Source: Porticoccaceae bacterium
Lineage (GTDB): Bacteria; Pseudomonadota; Gammaproteobacteria; Pseudomonadales; Porticoccaceae
DNA length: 53,360 bases
NCBI GenBank assembly: GCA_024639885.1
Contig: JAHEGD010000002.1
Span: 4,378 to 57,737 of the forward strand
Direction: 5' to 3'
Below the pieces are notes generated by a model. The model made no database searches. It saw only the letters and a list, made by a program, of their open reading frames with translations, and was not told the origin of the DNA. A program made the position numbers and the translations under genes. Below, in pieces: positions 17,611 to 25,270 of this stretch (positions within the stretch are counted from its first letter, which is position 1; each line of letters begins with the position of its first letter).

Positions 17611-18480
17611 CTAACCGCTGATGTGTTCGATCACCACGTTGTAGCCGCCAAATTTACGGATGTTAATCACCCCGCTGTCAAAGATCAGGTACTGGCCCTT
17701 GATACCCTCTAGCCGGCCACTGATCTCTGCGGTTTTGTCTAAGTTAAAGCTTTTCACTTTTTCTGGGTAGCGCTCCACCGGGAACTCGAACTGCTCGGGC
17801 TCGGCGTCATCTAACACCACCACATCGGCCGGCCCGCAATCGGCCATCACCGCGTCGATCCCCTCTTCGGCGTAGCGGAACAGCTGCTCCCGCGCTGCGA
17901 CCAGATCGACCGGCGCCGGCGCCCCTTTAAGCATCGCCTGCCACTGGGTGCGGTCACTGACATGGGCGCGCAGCTCGGCCTCTAACAGGCCGGCGAGGCG
18001 ACGGTTGGCGACTCTAAAGATCGGCAGCCCAGCGCTCGCCCCTTGGTCTATCCATCGGGTCGGCAGCTGGCTACCGCGGGTGATACCGACCTTGATACCA
18101 GACGAGTTGGCTAGATAGACAAAGTGGTCGGTGAAACAGTTCTGCTCGGCCCACTCCGGCTCGCGGCAGGTGCCGGCCGCAAAGTGGCATTTCTCGGGGC
18201 TGACAATGCAGCTATCGCAGGCCGCCAGCTTGCGAAAACAGGGGTAGCAGTAACCTTGGTTAAAGCTCTTTTTAGAGAGCCGGTTGCAGTGCACGCAGTT
18301 GATCGCACCGGTGTAGCTCAGCCGCAGCTGGCGGCCGATCAAGCTGTTCATGTCCAGCAACCGCTCGCCGATCGGCAGCTGGTAACTGACCGGGGCGGTC
18401 GCCGCCACCCGCATCTTGCTGAGGTTACCCTGTAGCGACGAGCCGGCGCCGAGCGGCTCGGCCGCTGCTGGTTCGCTCAT
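17611..18480 (-). CDS. DUF2797 domain-containing protein
   Basis: A 289-aa protein of the uncharacterised DUF2797 family. Cysteine pairs form a zinc-ribbon-like cluster: CVHC, then CYPC, CDSC and a CHF/C set around residues 60-105. A region FVYLANSSGIKVGIT ... TRWIDQGA ... PIFRVANRRLAGLLEAELR follows. Its pattern (strand with Tyr, G-I-K-V-G-I-T, Arg, conserved Glu) resembles a GIY-YIG nuclease core; this is inference, not a demonstrated activity. The C-terminus has EISGRLEGIKGQYLIFDSGV and NIRKFGGYNV. Start 18480 (MSEPAAAEP) lies just past the yeaC-like stop. Family members often sit near housekeeping genes in gammaproteobacteria. Confidence 0.85.
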   Translation of the reverse strand: MSEPAAAEPLGAGSSLQGNLSKMRVAATAPVSYQLPIGERLLDMNSLIGRQLRLSYTGAINCVHCNRLSKKSFNQGYCYPCFRKLAACDSCIVSPEKCHFAAGTCREPEWAEQNCFTDHFVYLANSSGIKVGITRGSQLPTRWIDQGASAGLPIFRVANRRLAGLLEAELRAHVSDRTQWQAMLKGAPAPVDLVAAREQLFRYAEEGIDAVMADCGPADVVVLDDAEPEQFEFPVERYPEKVKSFNLDKTAEISGRLEGIKGQYLIFDSGVINIRKFGGYNVVIEHISG

Positions 18481-18481
18481 C

Positions 18482-18730
18482 TCAATGTTTCCAGTTGAGA
18501 GGCTGCTCGGCCGGCGCGGTGTCGGCACACGGGGTCGGCTTGGGCGGCACATAGCCGGTCCGCTCGCTCTCTGGCTTCCGTTGGTCGTAGGCGATGATCG
18601 CTTGCATACAGGTCTCGCGCTGTTCGGCGGTTAAGCTGCGGCCGTCTGGCCAGCGGCCGATCTCAACCGCGCGCACCAGGCGCTGGTAGATGTCTGGGGT
18701 AATTGATTGCAACAGCTGTTTGAGGTCCAC
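18482..18730 (-). CDS. YeaC family protein (DUF1315)
   Basis: An 82-aa protein matching YeaC/DUF1315. It has the family opening MDLKQLLQSITPDIYQRLVR, then AVEIGRWPDGRSLTAEQR, AIIAYDQ and a GYVPPK motif near the C-terminus. Function unknown. The GTG start (18728-18730) is preceded by AAGGAG at 5-nt spacing. It lies between the rhomboid gene (24 nt upstream) and the DUF2797 gene. Confidence 0.88.
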   Translation of the reverse strand: MDLKQLLQSITPDIYQRLVRAVEIGRWPDGRSLTAEQRETCMQAIIAYDQRKPESERTGYVPPKPTPCADTAPAEQPLNWKH

Positions 18731-18754
18731 ACCCGCTCCTTATTGGTTGATGAT

Positions 18755-19354
18755 TTATTGGCTGCGCCGCACGCTACTGGCGGCTGCGAACAGCGCACCG
18801 ACCGCCAGACCAGCGAGAAAACCGCCGAAGTGGGCGGCATTGGCGATACCGCTGCCGAGCAATAAGGTTGGCAGCCCAGTCATACACAGTAGCATCCACC
18901 CCACCATAAACCCGACCAACTCGTTGGGTAGCTGATAGGCGGGGATGGCGTTGAGCTTGCCGCGCAGGTAGATATAGCCGAGCAGTGCATAAATGACGCC
19001 GGACATACCGCCAAACGCGCGGCTGCCGCTCCATGCGTACTGGGCGGTGTTGGAGAGCAACGCGGTCACCACCACCAGCAGCAACAGGTGCCAGCGGCCG
19101 GCGTGCAGCTCTATCCGTGGCGCCAAGATAATCAGCCAGAGCGCGTTGAAGGCAAAGTGGGCGAGCCCAAAATGGAGAAAAACCGGGGTCAGGCTCTGCC
19201 ACCACTGGCCGCGACCGGGCGGCAAGAAGAACAGCCCGGTCGGTGTTTGCAGGTGGCTGGCCAAAAAGTAACCGACCAGGGATGCGGCGATCAGCGCCGC
19301 CGTCAGCGGGCAGCGGCGCAGCAGCTCGGCGAGATTAGTTGGCGCCACGTGCAC
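18755..19354 (-). CDS. Rhomboid family intramembrane serine protease
   Basis: A 199-aa, six-helix membrane protein of GlpG type that cleaves transmembrane substrates inside the bilayer. The oxyanion region HFGLAHFAFN (61-70) is followed by the catalytic serine in GMSGVIYA (Ser118) and the catalytic histidine in ANAAHFGG (His175), forming the Ser-His dyad. It lacks the N-terminal cytosolic domain of E. coli GlpG. It starts with GTG (19352-19354) 3 nt after the nadK stop; a second in-frame GTG two codons later is possible. Sits in the nadK-pepN operon. Confidence 0.9.
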   Translation of the reverse strand: MHVAPTNLAELLRRCPLTAALIAASLVGYFLASHLQTPTGLFFLPPGRGQWWQSLTPVFLHFGLAHFAFNALWLIILAPRIELHAGRWHLLLLVVVTALLSNTAQYAWSGSRAFGGMSGVIYALLGYIYLRGKLNAIPAYQLPNELVGFMVGWMLLCMTGLPTLLLGSGIANAAHFGGFLAGLAVGALFAAASSVRRSQ

Positions 19355-19357
19355 CGC

Positions 19358-20266
19358 TTAGCCCTCGGTCAGCGACTTGCCAAGCCGGCCGCCCCAGCCC
19401 AGTTTAGAGCGACACACTTGGTAGAAGTTGTGGTCTTTGGGGTGGATCAACTGCAGCGCGTCGGGGTGCTTGGTAATGGTAATAATGTCGCCAGGCGCTG
19501 TGACAAAGTCGTTGTGACCATCGCAGGTGACCAGTGGCGACAGCTCGTTGCGGGCGCTCACCTGCAGCTCAATACAGGCGTCGCCAGAGAGCGTAATCGG
19601 CCGGCTACTGAGCGTATGCGGGTTGAGCGGCACCACAATAATGGCGTCTAACTCCGGGAATAAAATCGGCCCACCGGCCGACAGTGCATAGGCGGTAGAG
19701 CCGGTTGGGGTGGCGATGATGACGCCGTCTGAGCTCTGGCTGTAGACAAACTGTTTATCGATATAGAGGTCGAACTCCATCATCCGCACCGACCGCCCGG
19801 GGTGCAGCACCACGTCGTTGACGGCGCGGCCGCGCTGTAGCAGCTCGCCGTTGCGGCTGATCTGGGCATCGAGCATAAACCGGTGGCTGACGGTGTAGTC
19901 GCCGCGCAGAACCGGCGCCACCCGCTCGGCCAGCTCGTCGGGCGAGATGTCGGTCAAAAAACCCAGCCGTCCGCGGTTGATACCCAGCAGCGGGATACCG
20001 GTGGCGGCAATCTTGCGCGCCGCGCTGAGCATACTGCCGTCGCCGCCCACCACAATACAGAGGTCGACGCGGCCGGCAAATTCGTTGATCGGCAGTGCAT
20101 CGACCCCATCAGCCATCAGCCCGGCAGTGCTCTGCTCAAACACCACGCGGCAGCCCTCACCTTGCAGGTAACCGGCAAGCCTGGCCAGAGTGGCACTGAC
20201 CGCTTCGATGTTGACGCTAGCGAGCAGTGCGATGGTGTTAAAATGCAGTGTTTTTGGGTTGGACAT
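19358..20266 (-). CDS. nadK: NAD kinase
   Basis: Phosphorylates NAD+ to NADP+ with ATP. The 302-aa protein has the diagnostic GGDGS (74-78), an NRGRLGFLTD block, a VNDVVLHPG stretch and TPTGSTAY near residue 185. Length is close to E. coli NadK (292 aa). Promoter-proximal gene of a six-gene minus-strand operon ending in pepN, and divergent from the shikimate-kinase-like gene with about 100 bp between starts. Confidence 0.96.
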   Translation of the reverse strand: MSNPKTLHFNTIALLASVNIEAVSATLARLAGYLQGEGCRVVFEQSTAGLMADGVDALPINEFAGRVDLCIVVGGDGSMLSAARKIAATGIPLLGINRGRLGFLTDISPDELAERVAPVLRGDYTVSHRFMLDAQISRNGELLQRGRAVNDVVLHPGRSVRMMEFDLYIDKQFVYSQSSDGVIIATPTGSTAYALSAGGPILFPELDAIIVVPLNPHTLSSRPITLSGDACIELQVSARNELSPLVTCDGHNDFVTAPGDIITITKHPDALQLIHPKDHNFYQVCRSKLGWGGRLGKSLTEG

Positions 20267-20367
20267 GGCGTCACCAAAACCTATTATGTGGCGGTGATTA
20301 TACAGAAAGCCGAGCGCTTTCGAGCCGTGTCACCATGAATCTGCACAGCCTACAGCGAGCCCAACCG

Positions 20368-20913
20368 ATGGCCACTACCCAAGCTAACCGCCCCTCTGTC
20401 GCCCTGATCGGTATGCCCGGCGTGGGTAAAAGTACCGTAGGTGTGCTGCTCGCCAAACAGCTCGGTTTGCGGTTTATCGACACCGACCTGTCGATCCAGC
20501 AGCGCACCGCCACCACCTTGCAGCAGTTTCTCGATCAGCACGGCTATCTGGCCCTGCGCGAGCAGGAGCAGCAGGTGCTGCTGAGCGATAGCTTCGATGC
20601 CGCCGTGATCGCCACCGGCGGTAGCGCGGTCTACGCCGAGGCGGGCATGCAGCGGCTCAGTCGTTGTGCCCGGTTGGTCTGGCTGCGGCTATCGGCCGAT
20701 CAGCTGGCGGCGCGCCTGGGCAACTTTGCGCAGCGCGGCATCGCCAGTGCACCGGGGGCCGATCTGGCCGCGCTCTATGCCGAGCGCACCCCACTCTACC
20801 TGCGCTGGGTAACCGACAGCGGTGGTATCGTTATCGATTGTAGTGGGCGCAGCGCCGAGCAGCTCTGCGCTGAGGTGATTGCAGCGCTAAATTCGGAATC
20901 TGGCTGGGAATAG
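20368..20913 (+). CDS. Shikimate kinase-like protein
   Basis: A 181-aa P-loop kinase of the shikimate kinase fold. Walker A is GMPGVGKS (15-22). The acid pair DTD (38-40) and an Arg in LALREQE (Arg64) match shikimate-binding positions of AroK. The TGGG motif reads TGGSAVY (83-89), and the lid lacks the usual RPLL, having GIASAPG followed by an ERTPLYLR segment. It is therefore a divergent paralogue, and its substrate cannot be assigned. Start 20368 places the Walker motif at the family position; 20335 is an alternative, and neither has a strong SD. The last codons and the stop lie in a degenerate copy of the repeat that fills the next 700 bp. Confidence 0.75.
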   Translation: MATTQANRPSVALIGMPGVGKSTVGVLLAKQLGLRFIDTDLSIQQRTATTLQQFLDQHGYLALREQEQQVLLSDSFDAAVIATGGSAVYAEAGMQRLSRCARLVWLRLSADQLAARLGNFAQRGIASAPGADLAALYAERTPLYLRWVTDSGGIVIDCSGRSAEQLCAEVIAALNSESGWE

Positions 20914-20951
20914 CACACTGCTGAGTTTTTCGCGCAGCCGCCGTTCGAGGA
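20882..20951. repeat. Degenerate left part of the 235-bp repeat
   Basis: This stretch aligns without gaps to the left part of the intact repeats. It shares CAGCGC, a diverged CGGAATC for CGGGATC, then AGCACACTG-TGAG and GCCGCCGTT. It overlaps the last 10 codons and stop of the kinase-like gene and ends about 30 bp before the first full copy. Confidence 0.6.
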
Positions 20952-20983
20952 GCCCCCGGATAGCTAGCAGCCCTCTAAAAATT

Positions 20984-21218
20984 GTCATCCCGGACGGCGA
21001 ACAGCGCGTGATCCGGGATCTTGTTGGGATTGGCACACTGTTGAGGTTGTGGCTCGCCCGCCGTTGGGTGCTGGGACACGCCGTGAATCCATCCCTGGAG
21101 GCTTGGCTCCAGCTATCCCTGCGGGAGACGGTCCCAGCCCTCCAAGCGCCGGCCGCGCTTTGCAATCTGCCAGTACATTGTTTCTCCCGATAAGATCCCG
21201 GCTCAAGGCCGGGATGAC
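20984..21218. repeat. 235-bp palindrome-rich intergenic repeat, copy 1
   Basis: Bounded by inverted ends GTCATCCCGG (from 20984) and CCGGGATGAC (to 21218). It contains three nested inverted repeats: ATCCCGGA/TCCGGGAT (20987-20994/21012-21019), CTGGGAC/GTCCCAG (21071-21077/21131-21137) and ATCCCGGC/GCCGGGAT (21195-21202/21208-21215). An inner CTGGAG/CTCCAG pair lies at 21095-21112. No ORF of its own is convincing. It lies between convergent genes. Confidence 0.85.
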
Positions 21219-21286
21219 GGTAATGAGTGTTGCTGTAATCTCCGTAGACAGCGTCATCCCGCCACCCGCGCAGCGCTATTTACAAC

Positions 21287-21521
21287 GTCATCCCGGACAG
21301 CGCGCAGCGCGTGATCCGGGATCTTTTTCGGGCTGGCACATTGTTCAGGTTGTGGCTCGCCCGCCGTTGGGTGCTGGGACACGCCGTGAATCCATCCCTG
21401 GAGGCTCGGCTCCCGCTATCCCTGCGGGAGACGGTCCCAGCCCGCCAAGCGCCGGCCGTGCTTGATAACCAGCTAGTGCAGCGATTCTTAGCTTAAGATC
21501 CCGGCTCAAGGCCGGGATGAC
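21287..21521. repeat. 235-bp palindrome-rich intergenic repeat, copy 2
   Basis: Exactly the same length as copy 1, offset by 303 bp, with the same inverted ends and palindromes (21290-21297/21315-21322, 21374-21380/21434-21440, 21498-21505/21511-21518). The central 100 bp is almost identical to copy 1. The 40 bp before the right palindrome is unrelated, and the inner hairpin is reshaped to CTCCCGC/GCGGGAG (21410-21416/21424-21430). A stray GTCATCCCG lies at 21252 between the copies. Confidence 0.85.
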
Positions 21522-21577
21522 GATGTCGAGTATGGCTGCGCTTATGCCCTGCAACGGTTGCGCCACTTCAAAAACAA

Positions 21578-21601
21578 ATCCCGGCTCATGGCCGGGATGA
21601 C
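21578..21601. repeat. Solitary right-end palindrome of the same repeat
   Basis: ATCCCGGC - TCATG - GCCGGGATGAC, matching the right end of both full copies with a one-base loop change. It sits about 60 bp past the aminotransferase stop codon. Together with the other copies it accounts for most of the 749-bp stretch 20914-21662, in which no gene is seen. Confidence 0.75.
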
Positions 21602-21662
21602 GATAATTGATGATGGCGCAATTTTGGTAGGCGCTGACGACCGCCGCCAAGCCTACCTAGAC

Positions 21663-22856
21663 CTAAACCAATACAGCGTAGAGCGCTTCGCTGAGGTGGT
21701 CGATATTATGGCTGTTGATGCCGGCCAGATTAACCCGTGTCGAATCGATCATATAGACACCGTGCTGCTCGCGCAGCGCGACCACCTGGGCGGGGCTGAT
21801 CCCCAGAAACGAGAACATACCGCGCTGCTCAATAATGGCAGAGAAATCGATGCCAGCGCGGTTGCCATTGGCGCGCTCTACCAGCAGTTGGCGCATCGCC
21901 ACAATGCGCTGGCGAACGGCTTCCAGCTCATCGCGCCACTGCGCCGCGAGCGCGCGGTCGGCCAGCAGCGTGGCGACGATATCGGCGCCATGAGCCGGCG
22001 GCATCGACCAAATTTGCCGCGCTTGCGCCATCGCTTGGTTGGCGGCGCGCTCCACTGCGGAAGCGCTCTGCGCGACAATCGCCAAGCCACCGGTGCGCTC
22101 GCGGTAGAGGCCGAAGTTTTTCGAGCAAGAGCTGGCGACAATAAACTCCGGCAGCCGCTCGGCGAGCAGCCGCAGCGGTGCGCCGTCGGCAGCTAGTCCT
22201 TCGCCAAGACCGAGGTAGGCGACATCGACAAACGGAATCAATCCACCCCGCTCGCACAGCTCGACAATTTGCAGCCATTGGGCGGCGCTCAGATCGACGC
22301 CGCTGGGGTTGTGGCAGCAGCCGTGCAGCAGTACGACATCACCCGGCTTGGCCGCTTGCAAGGCGGCTTGCAGCGCGTCCATATCGACCGCGCTGCGCGC
22401 ACTGTTGAGGTAGTTGTACTCCACCATCGGCAACCCAGCGGAGCCGAGCAGCGGTATGTGGTTGGGCCAAGTTGGCGTGCCAACCAACAGCTGCGCCTGC
22501 GGGTTGGCGCGGCGCAACAGCTCGCCGCCCAGGCGCAGTGCACCAGAGCCACCCGGGGTCGAGATAAACCGCGCCCGGTCGCTGGCAAGCAACGGGTTGT
22601 CAGCGCCAAATAGCTGGGCCAACATCACCTCGCCAAAGGCGGGGTTACCGGCGATGCCCTGGTAGGTTTTGCTCTGCTCGGTAGCGTAGAGCTGCGCTTC
22701 GGCGCTGCGTACCGCAGCCATTACCGGCGTCGCACCGCTGTCGTCTTGGTAGACTCCGACGCCGAGATCAATTTTGCGCTCGCGGCGGTCGGCCCTGAAC
22801 TCTGCCATCAAGCTTAGGATAGGGTCTAGCGGGGTGGCGCTGAGCGTGTCGAACAT
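21663..22856 (-). CDS. Class I aspartate/aromatic-amino-acid aminotransferase
   Basis: A 397-aa PLP enzyme of the AspC/TyrB family, exchanging amino groups between aspartate or aromatic amino acids and 2-oxoglutarate. The cofactor Lys is K246 in SSCSKNFGLYRERTGG. Other family blocks are LGVGVYQDDSGATPV, TYQGIAGNPAF, PTWPNH, LLHGCCHNPSGVD, FVDVAYLGLG and a C-terminal GMFSFLG. The sequence does not by itself separate aspartate from aromatic specificity; the SKNFGLY context is closer to AspC. Starts 13 nt after the YbfF-like gene's stop, so probably last in the gabD-esterase-aminotransferase unit. Confidence 0.9.
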   Translation of the reverse strand: MFDTLSATPLDPILSLMAEFRADRRERKIDLGVGVYQDDSGATPVMAAVRSAEAQLYATEQSKTYQGIAGNPAFGEVMLAQLFGADNPLLASDRARFISTPGGSGALRLGGELLRRANPQAQLLVGTPTWPNHIPLLGSAGLPMVEYNYLNSARSAVDMDALQAALQAAKPGDVVLLHGCCHNPSGVDLSAAQWLQIVELCERGGLIPFVDVAYLGLGEGLAADGAPLRLLAERLPEFIVASSCSKNFGLYRERTGGLAIVAQSASAVERAANQAMAQARQIWSMPPAHGADIVATLLADRALAAQWRDELEAVRQRIVAMRQLLVERANGNRAGIDFSAIIEQRGMFSFLGISPAQVVALREQHGVYMIDSTRVNLAGINSHNIDHLSEALYAVLV

Positions 22857-22869
22857 GGTCTAGTAACCT

Positions 22870-23667
22870 TTATGCGTAGTGGCTAAAAAAGTGTAGCAGC
22901 GCATCCTGCACCGCTTGTGGCTGCTCGGCGTGCAACCAGTGGCCGGCATCGGCGACCACGGTCAGCTGGCAGGCTGGGAACAGCGCGTCGATCTGCGGCT
23001 GGTGTTTGCTCTGGATATAGGCGGAGTGCTCGCCCTTGAGCAGCAGCATAGCCCCGCCATACGGTTGGCCGCTGACCGCGCCGGCCAACTCGGTGTGGTA
23101 GTGGCTGAGCAGCGCGGCGAGATTGAGCTTCAACCGATAGCTACCGTCACTGGCGCGGTAGAGGTTTTTCAGAAGAAAGCCGCGGGTCATCGCGTCGGGC
23201 ACATAGTTGGCCAGCAGCTGCTCGCCCTCGCGACGGCTGGCCACGGGGGTGTTGTCGAGCGCCTGCAAGCCGTCTAGGGCGGCGTCATGACGGGCCTGGT
23301 AGGCGACTGGGCTGATGTCGAGCACCGCCACCGCGGCAAACTGGCCGGGGTAGCTGAGCGCCATCTGCATAGCGGTCTTGCCGCCCATTGAGTGGCCGAC
23401 CAGAAACGGTTTTACCAGCCCGAGATGCTCTATCACCGCGACGACATCGGCGGCCATACTCGGGTAGCTCATTGCTGCACTGTGTGGCGAATCGCCATGG
23501 TTGGGCATATCGACCGCCACCACTCGGCAGCCCTGCTCTTGCAGCGCGCGGCCGATACCGGCGAGGTTGCTCAGCGAGCCAAACAACCCGTGCATCAACA
23601 CTGCGCTGTGGCCGGCCAGTGCGCCGCTGGTCTGGACGCCGCTGTCGGTGTAGTTGAGCAGCGCCAT
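22870..23667 (-). CDS. YbfF-like alpha/beta hydrolase (esterase)
   Basis: A 265-aa soluble alpha/beta hydrolase closest in pattern to E. coli YbfF. It has LMHGLFGSLSNL (oxyanion region), VDMPNHGDS, the nucleophile elbow GHSMGGKTAM (Ser93), DISPVAY, and the catalytic His in DAGHWLHAEQP. YbfF is an esterase on short acyl substrates; the natural substrate is uncertain. The ATG shares one base with the TGA of the upstream dehydrogenase, so translation is probably coupled. Confidence 0.88.
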   Translation of the reverse strand: MALLNYTDSGVQTSGALAGHSAVLMHGLFGSLSNLAGIGRALQEQGCRVVAVDMPNHGDSPHSAAMSYPSMAADVVAVIEHLGLVKPFLVGHSMGGKTAMQMALSYPGQFAAVAVLDISPVAYQARHDAALDGLQALDNTPVASRREGEQLLANYVPDAMTRGFLLKNLYRASDGSYRLKLNLAALLSHYHTELAGAVSGQPYGGAMLLLKGEHSAYIQSKHQPQIDALFPACQLTVVADAGHWLHAEQPQAVQDALLHFFSHYA

Positions 23668-25124
23668 CAGCCGGTCAACCCGCCCATGCAGAGGTATTTG
23701 ATCTCTTGGTAGTCGTCTAGCCCATACTTGGAACCTTCGCGCCCCTGACCAGACTCTTTGACGCCGCCAAACGGCGCCATCTCGTTGGAGATGAGACCCT
23801 CGTTGATACCAACAATACCGTATTCGAGCTGTTCGGCGACCCGCCAGACCCGGCCGATATCGCGCGAGTAGAAATACGCCGCCAGACCAAACTCGGTGTC
23901 GTTGGCCATCGCGATCGCCTCCGCCTCGGTCTCAAATTTAAACAGCGGCGCGACCGGCCCAAAGATCTCTTCTTTAAAAAGCCGCGCCGAGGTCGGCATA
24001 CCGGCGACGATGGTCGGCTCTACAAATGGGCCGCTGCGCTCGGCGCGGCCGCCACCGGTAATTAGCTGGCCACCCAGCGCCACAGCGTCGTCGATCAGCG
24101 CGCAGACCTCGTTGGCTGCCTTGTCGTTAATCAGCGGGCCGATCTCTACCCCCGGCTCGCTGCCGTTGCCCAGCTTGAGCTTGGCGACCTCTTGTGCGAA
24201 CCGCGCGGCAAACTGCTCGAACACCCCAGCCTGCACTAAAAAGCGGTTGGCGCAGACACAGGTTTGGCCGGCATTGCGGTATTTAGAGACCATCGCGCCG
24301 GCAACCGCTGCTTCGATGTCGGCGTCGTCAAACACGATGAACGGTGCGTTGCCGCCGAGCTCCATCGAGGTGCGTTTAACGGTCGCCGCGCACTGCGCCA
24401 TCAAGGTTTTACCGACCGGGGTGGAGCCGGTAAAGGTAAGCTTGCGGACGATCGGGTTGGCGGTCAGCTCGGCGCCGATCGCGGCGGTGTCGCCGGTGAC
24501 AATATTGAGCAACCCGGCCGGGAAACCAGCCCGTTGCGCCAACACGCCCAGTGCCAATGCCGACAGCGGCGTCGCGTTGGCCGGCTTACAGACCACCGCG
24601 CAACCCGCGGCAATCGCCGGGGCGATCTTGCGGGTCAACATCGCGTTGGGGAAGTTCCACGGGGTGATCGCCGCGACCACCCCAACCGGCTGTTTAATCG
24701 CCAGTATGCGCTTGTCCACCGCCGGCTCCGGGATCACATCGCCGTAGCGGCGCTTGGCCTCCTCGGCAAACCACTCCACATAGTTGGCGCCGTAGACAAT
24801 TTCACCGCGCGCCTCGGCCAGCGGCTTACCCTGCTCGGCGGTGAGGATCGCCGCTAGGTCGTCGGCATTGGCGATGATCAGATCGTACCAGCGCCTCAGC
24901 AGTGCGCTGCGCTCTTTACCGGTCGAGCTGGCCCAAGCGGCCTGGGCGCGCTGCGCAGCACCGATCATTCGCGCCGTCTCGGCGCCACCACAGCGCGCCA
25001 CTTCGGCCAGCACGCTGCCATCGGCGGGGTTGTCTACCGCCAGCGTAGCGGCGGAGTCGGCGTCGATCCACTCGCCATCGAGCAGGTTCTTAACCGTTAA
25101 CAGAGTGGGGTCGTTGAGCTTCAT
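23667..25124 (-). CDS. gabD: NAD(P)-dependent succinate-semialdehyde dehydrogenase family protein
   Basis: A 485-aa aldehyde dehydrogenase matching GabD in length and motifs. It has the cofactor region AITPWNFPNAM, KPANATPLSA and FTGSTPVGKTL, the catalytic Glu in MELGGNAPFIVFDDAD, and the catalytic Cys in GQTCVCANR. GabD oxidises succinate semialdehyde to succinate; other semialdehydes cannot be excluded. No 4-aminobutyrate transaminase gene is adjacent. Start 25124 (MKLNDPTLL) fits the family; an in-frame start 22 codons upstream does not. Head of the unit gabD - esterase - aminotransferase. Confidence 0.9.
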   Translation of the reverse strand: MKLNDPTLLTVKNLLDGEWIDADSAATLAVDNPADGSVLAEVARCGGAETARMIGAAQRAQAAWASSTGKERSALLRRWYDLIIANADDLAAILTAEQGKPLAEARGEIVYGANYVEWFAEEAKRRYGDVIPEPAVDKRILAIKQPVGVVAAITPWNFPNAMLTRKIAPAIAAGCAVVCKPANATPLSALALGVLAQRAGFPAGLLNIVTGDTAAIGAELTANPIVRKLTFTGSTPVGKTLMAQCAATVKRTSMELGGNAPFIVFDDADIEAAVAGAMVSKYRNAGQTCVCANRFLVQAGVFEQFAARFAQEVAKLKLGNGSEPGVEIGPLINDKAANEVCALIDDAVALGGQLITGGGRAERSGPFVEPTIVAGMPTSARLFKEEIFGPVAPLFKFETEAEAIAMANDTEFGLAAYFYSRDIGRVWRVAEQLEYGIVGINEGLISNEMAPFGGVKESGQGREGSKYGLDDYQEIKYLCMGGLTG

Positions 25125-25270
25125 GGCGGTACTCGCTAGTGGGGTCGTCAAAGTGGCGGTTATTGTCGCCGATCTGCCGCCGTTAACCAATCGCTTTGCC
25201 CACCCAGCGGTTGGCAGCCAGACGCTAGCCGGCGTACCATAGTTATTATTCCATTAATCGAGCTCAACCC

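Noticed and set aside
21008-21496. Open frames inside the 235-bp repeats
   Set aside because: Their translations just repeat with the DNA unit and are interrupted differently in the two copies; no SD. The conserved feature is the DNA palindromes.
20914-21662. Possible CRISPR array or insertion sequence
   Set aside because: Only two long copies spaced 303 bp apart, no short regular repeats or spacers, no transposase ORF.
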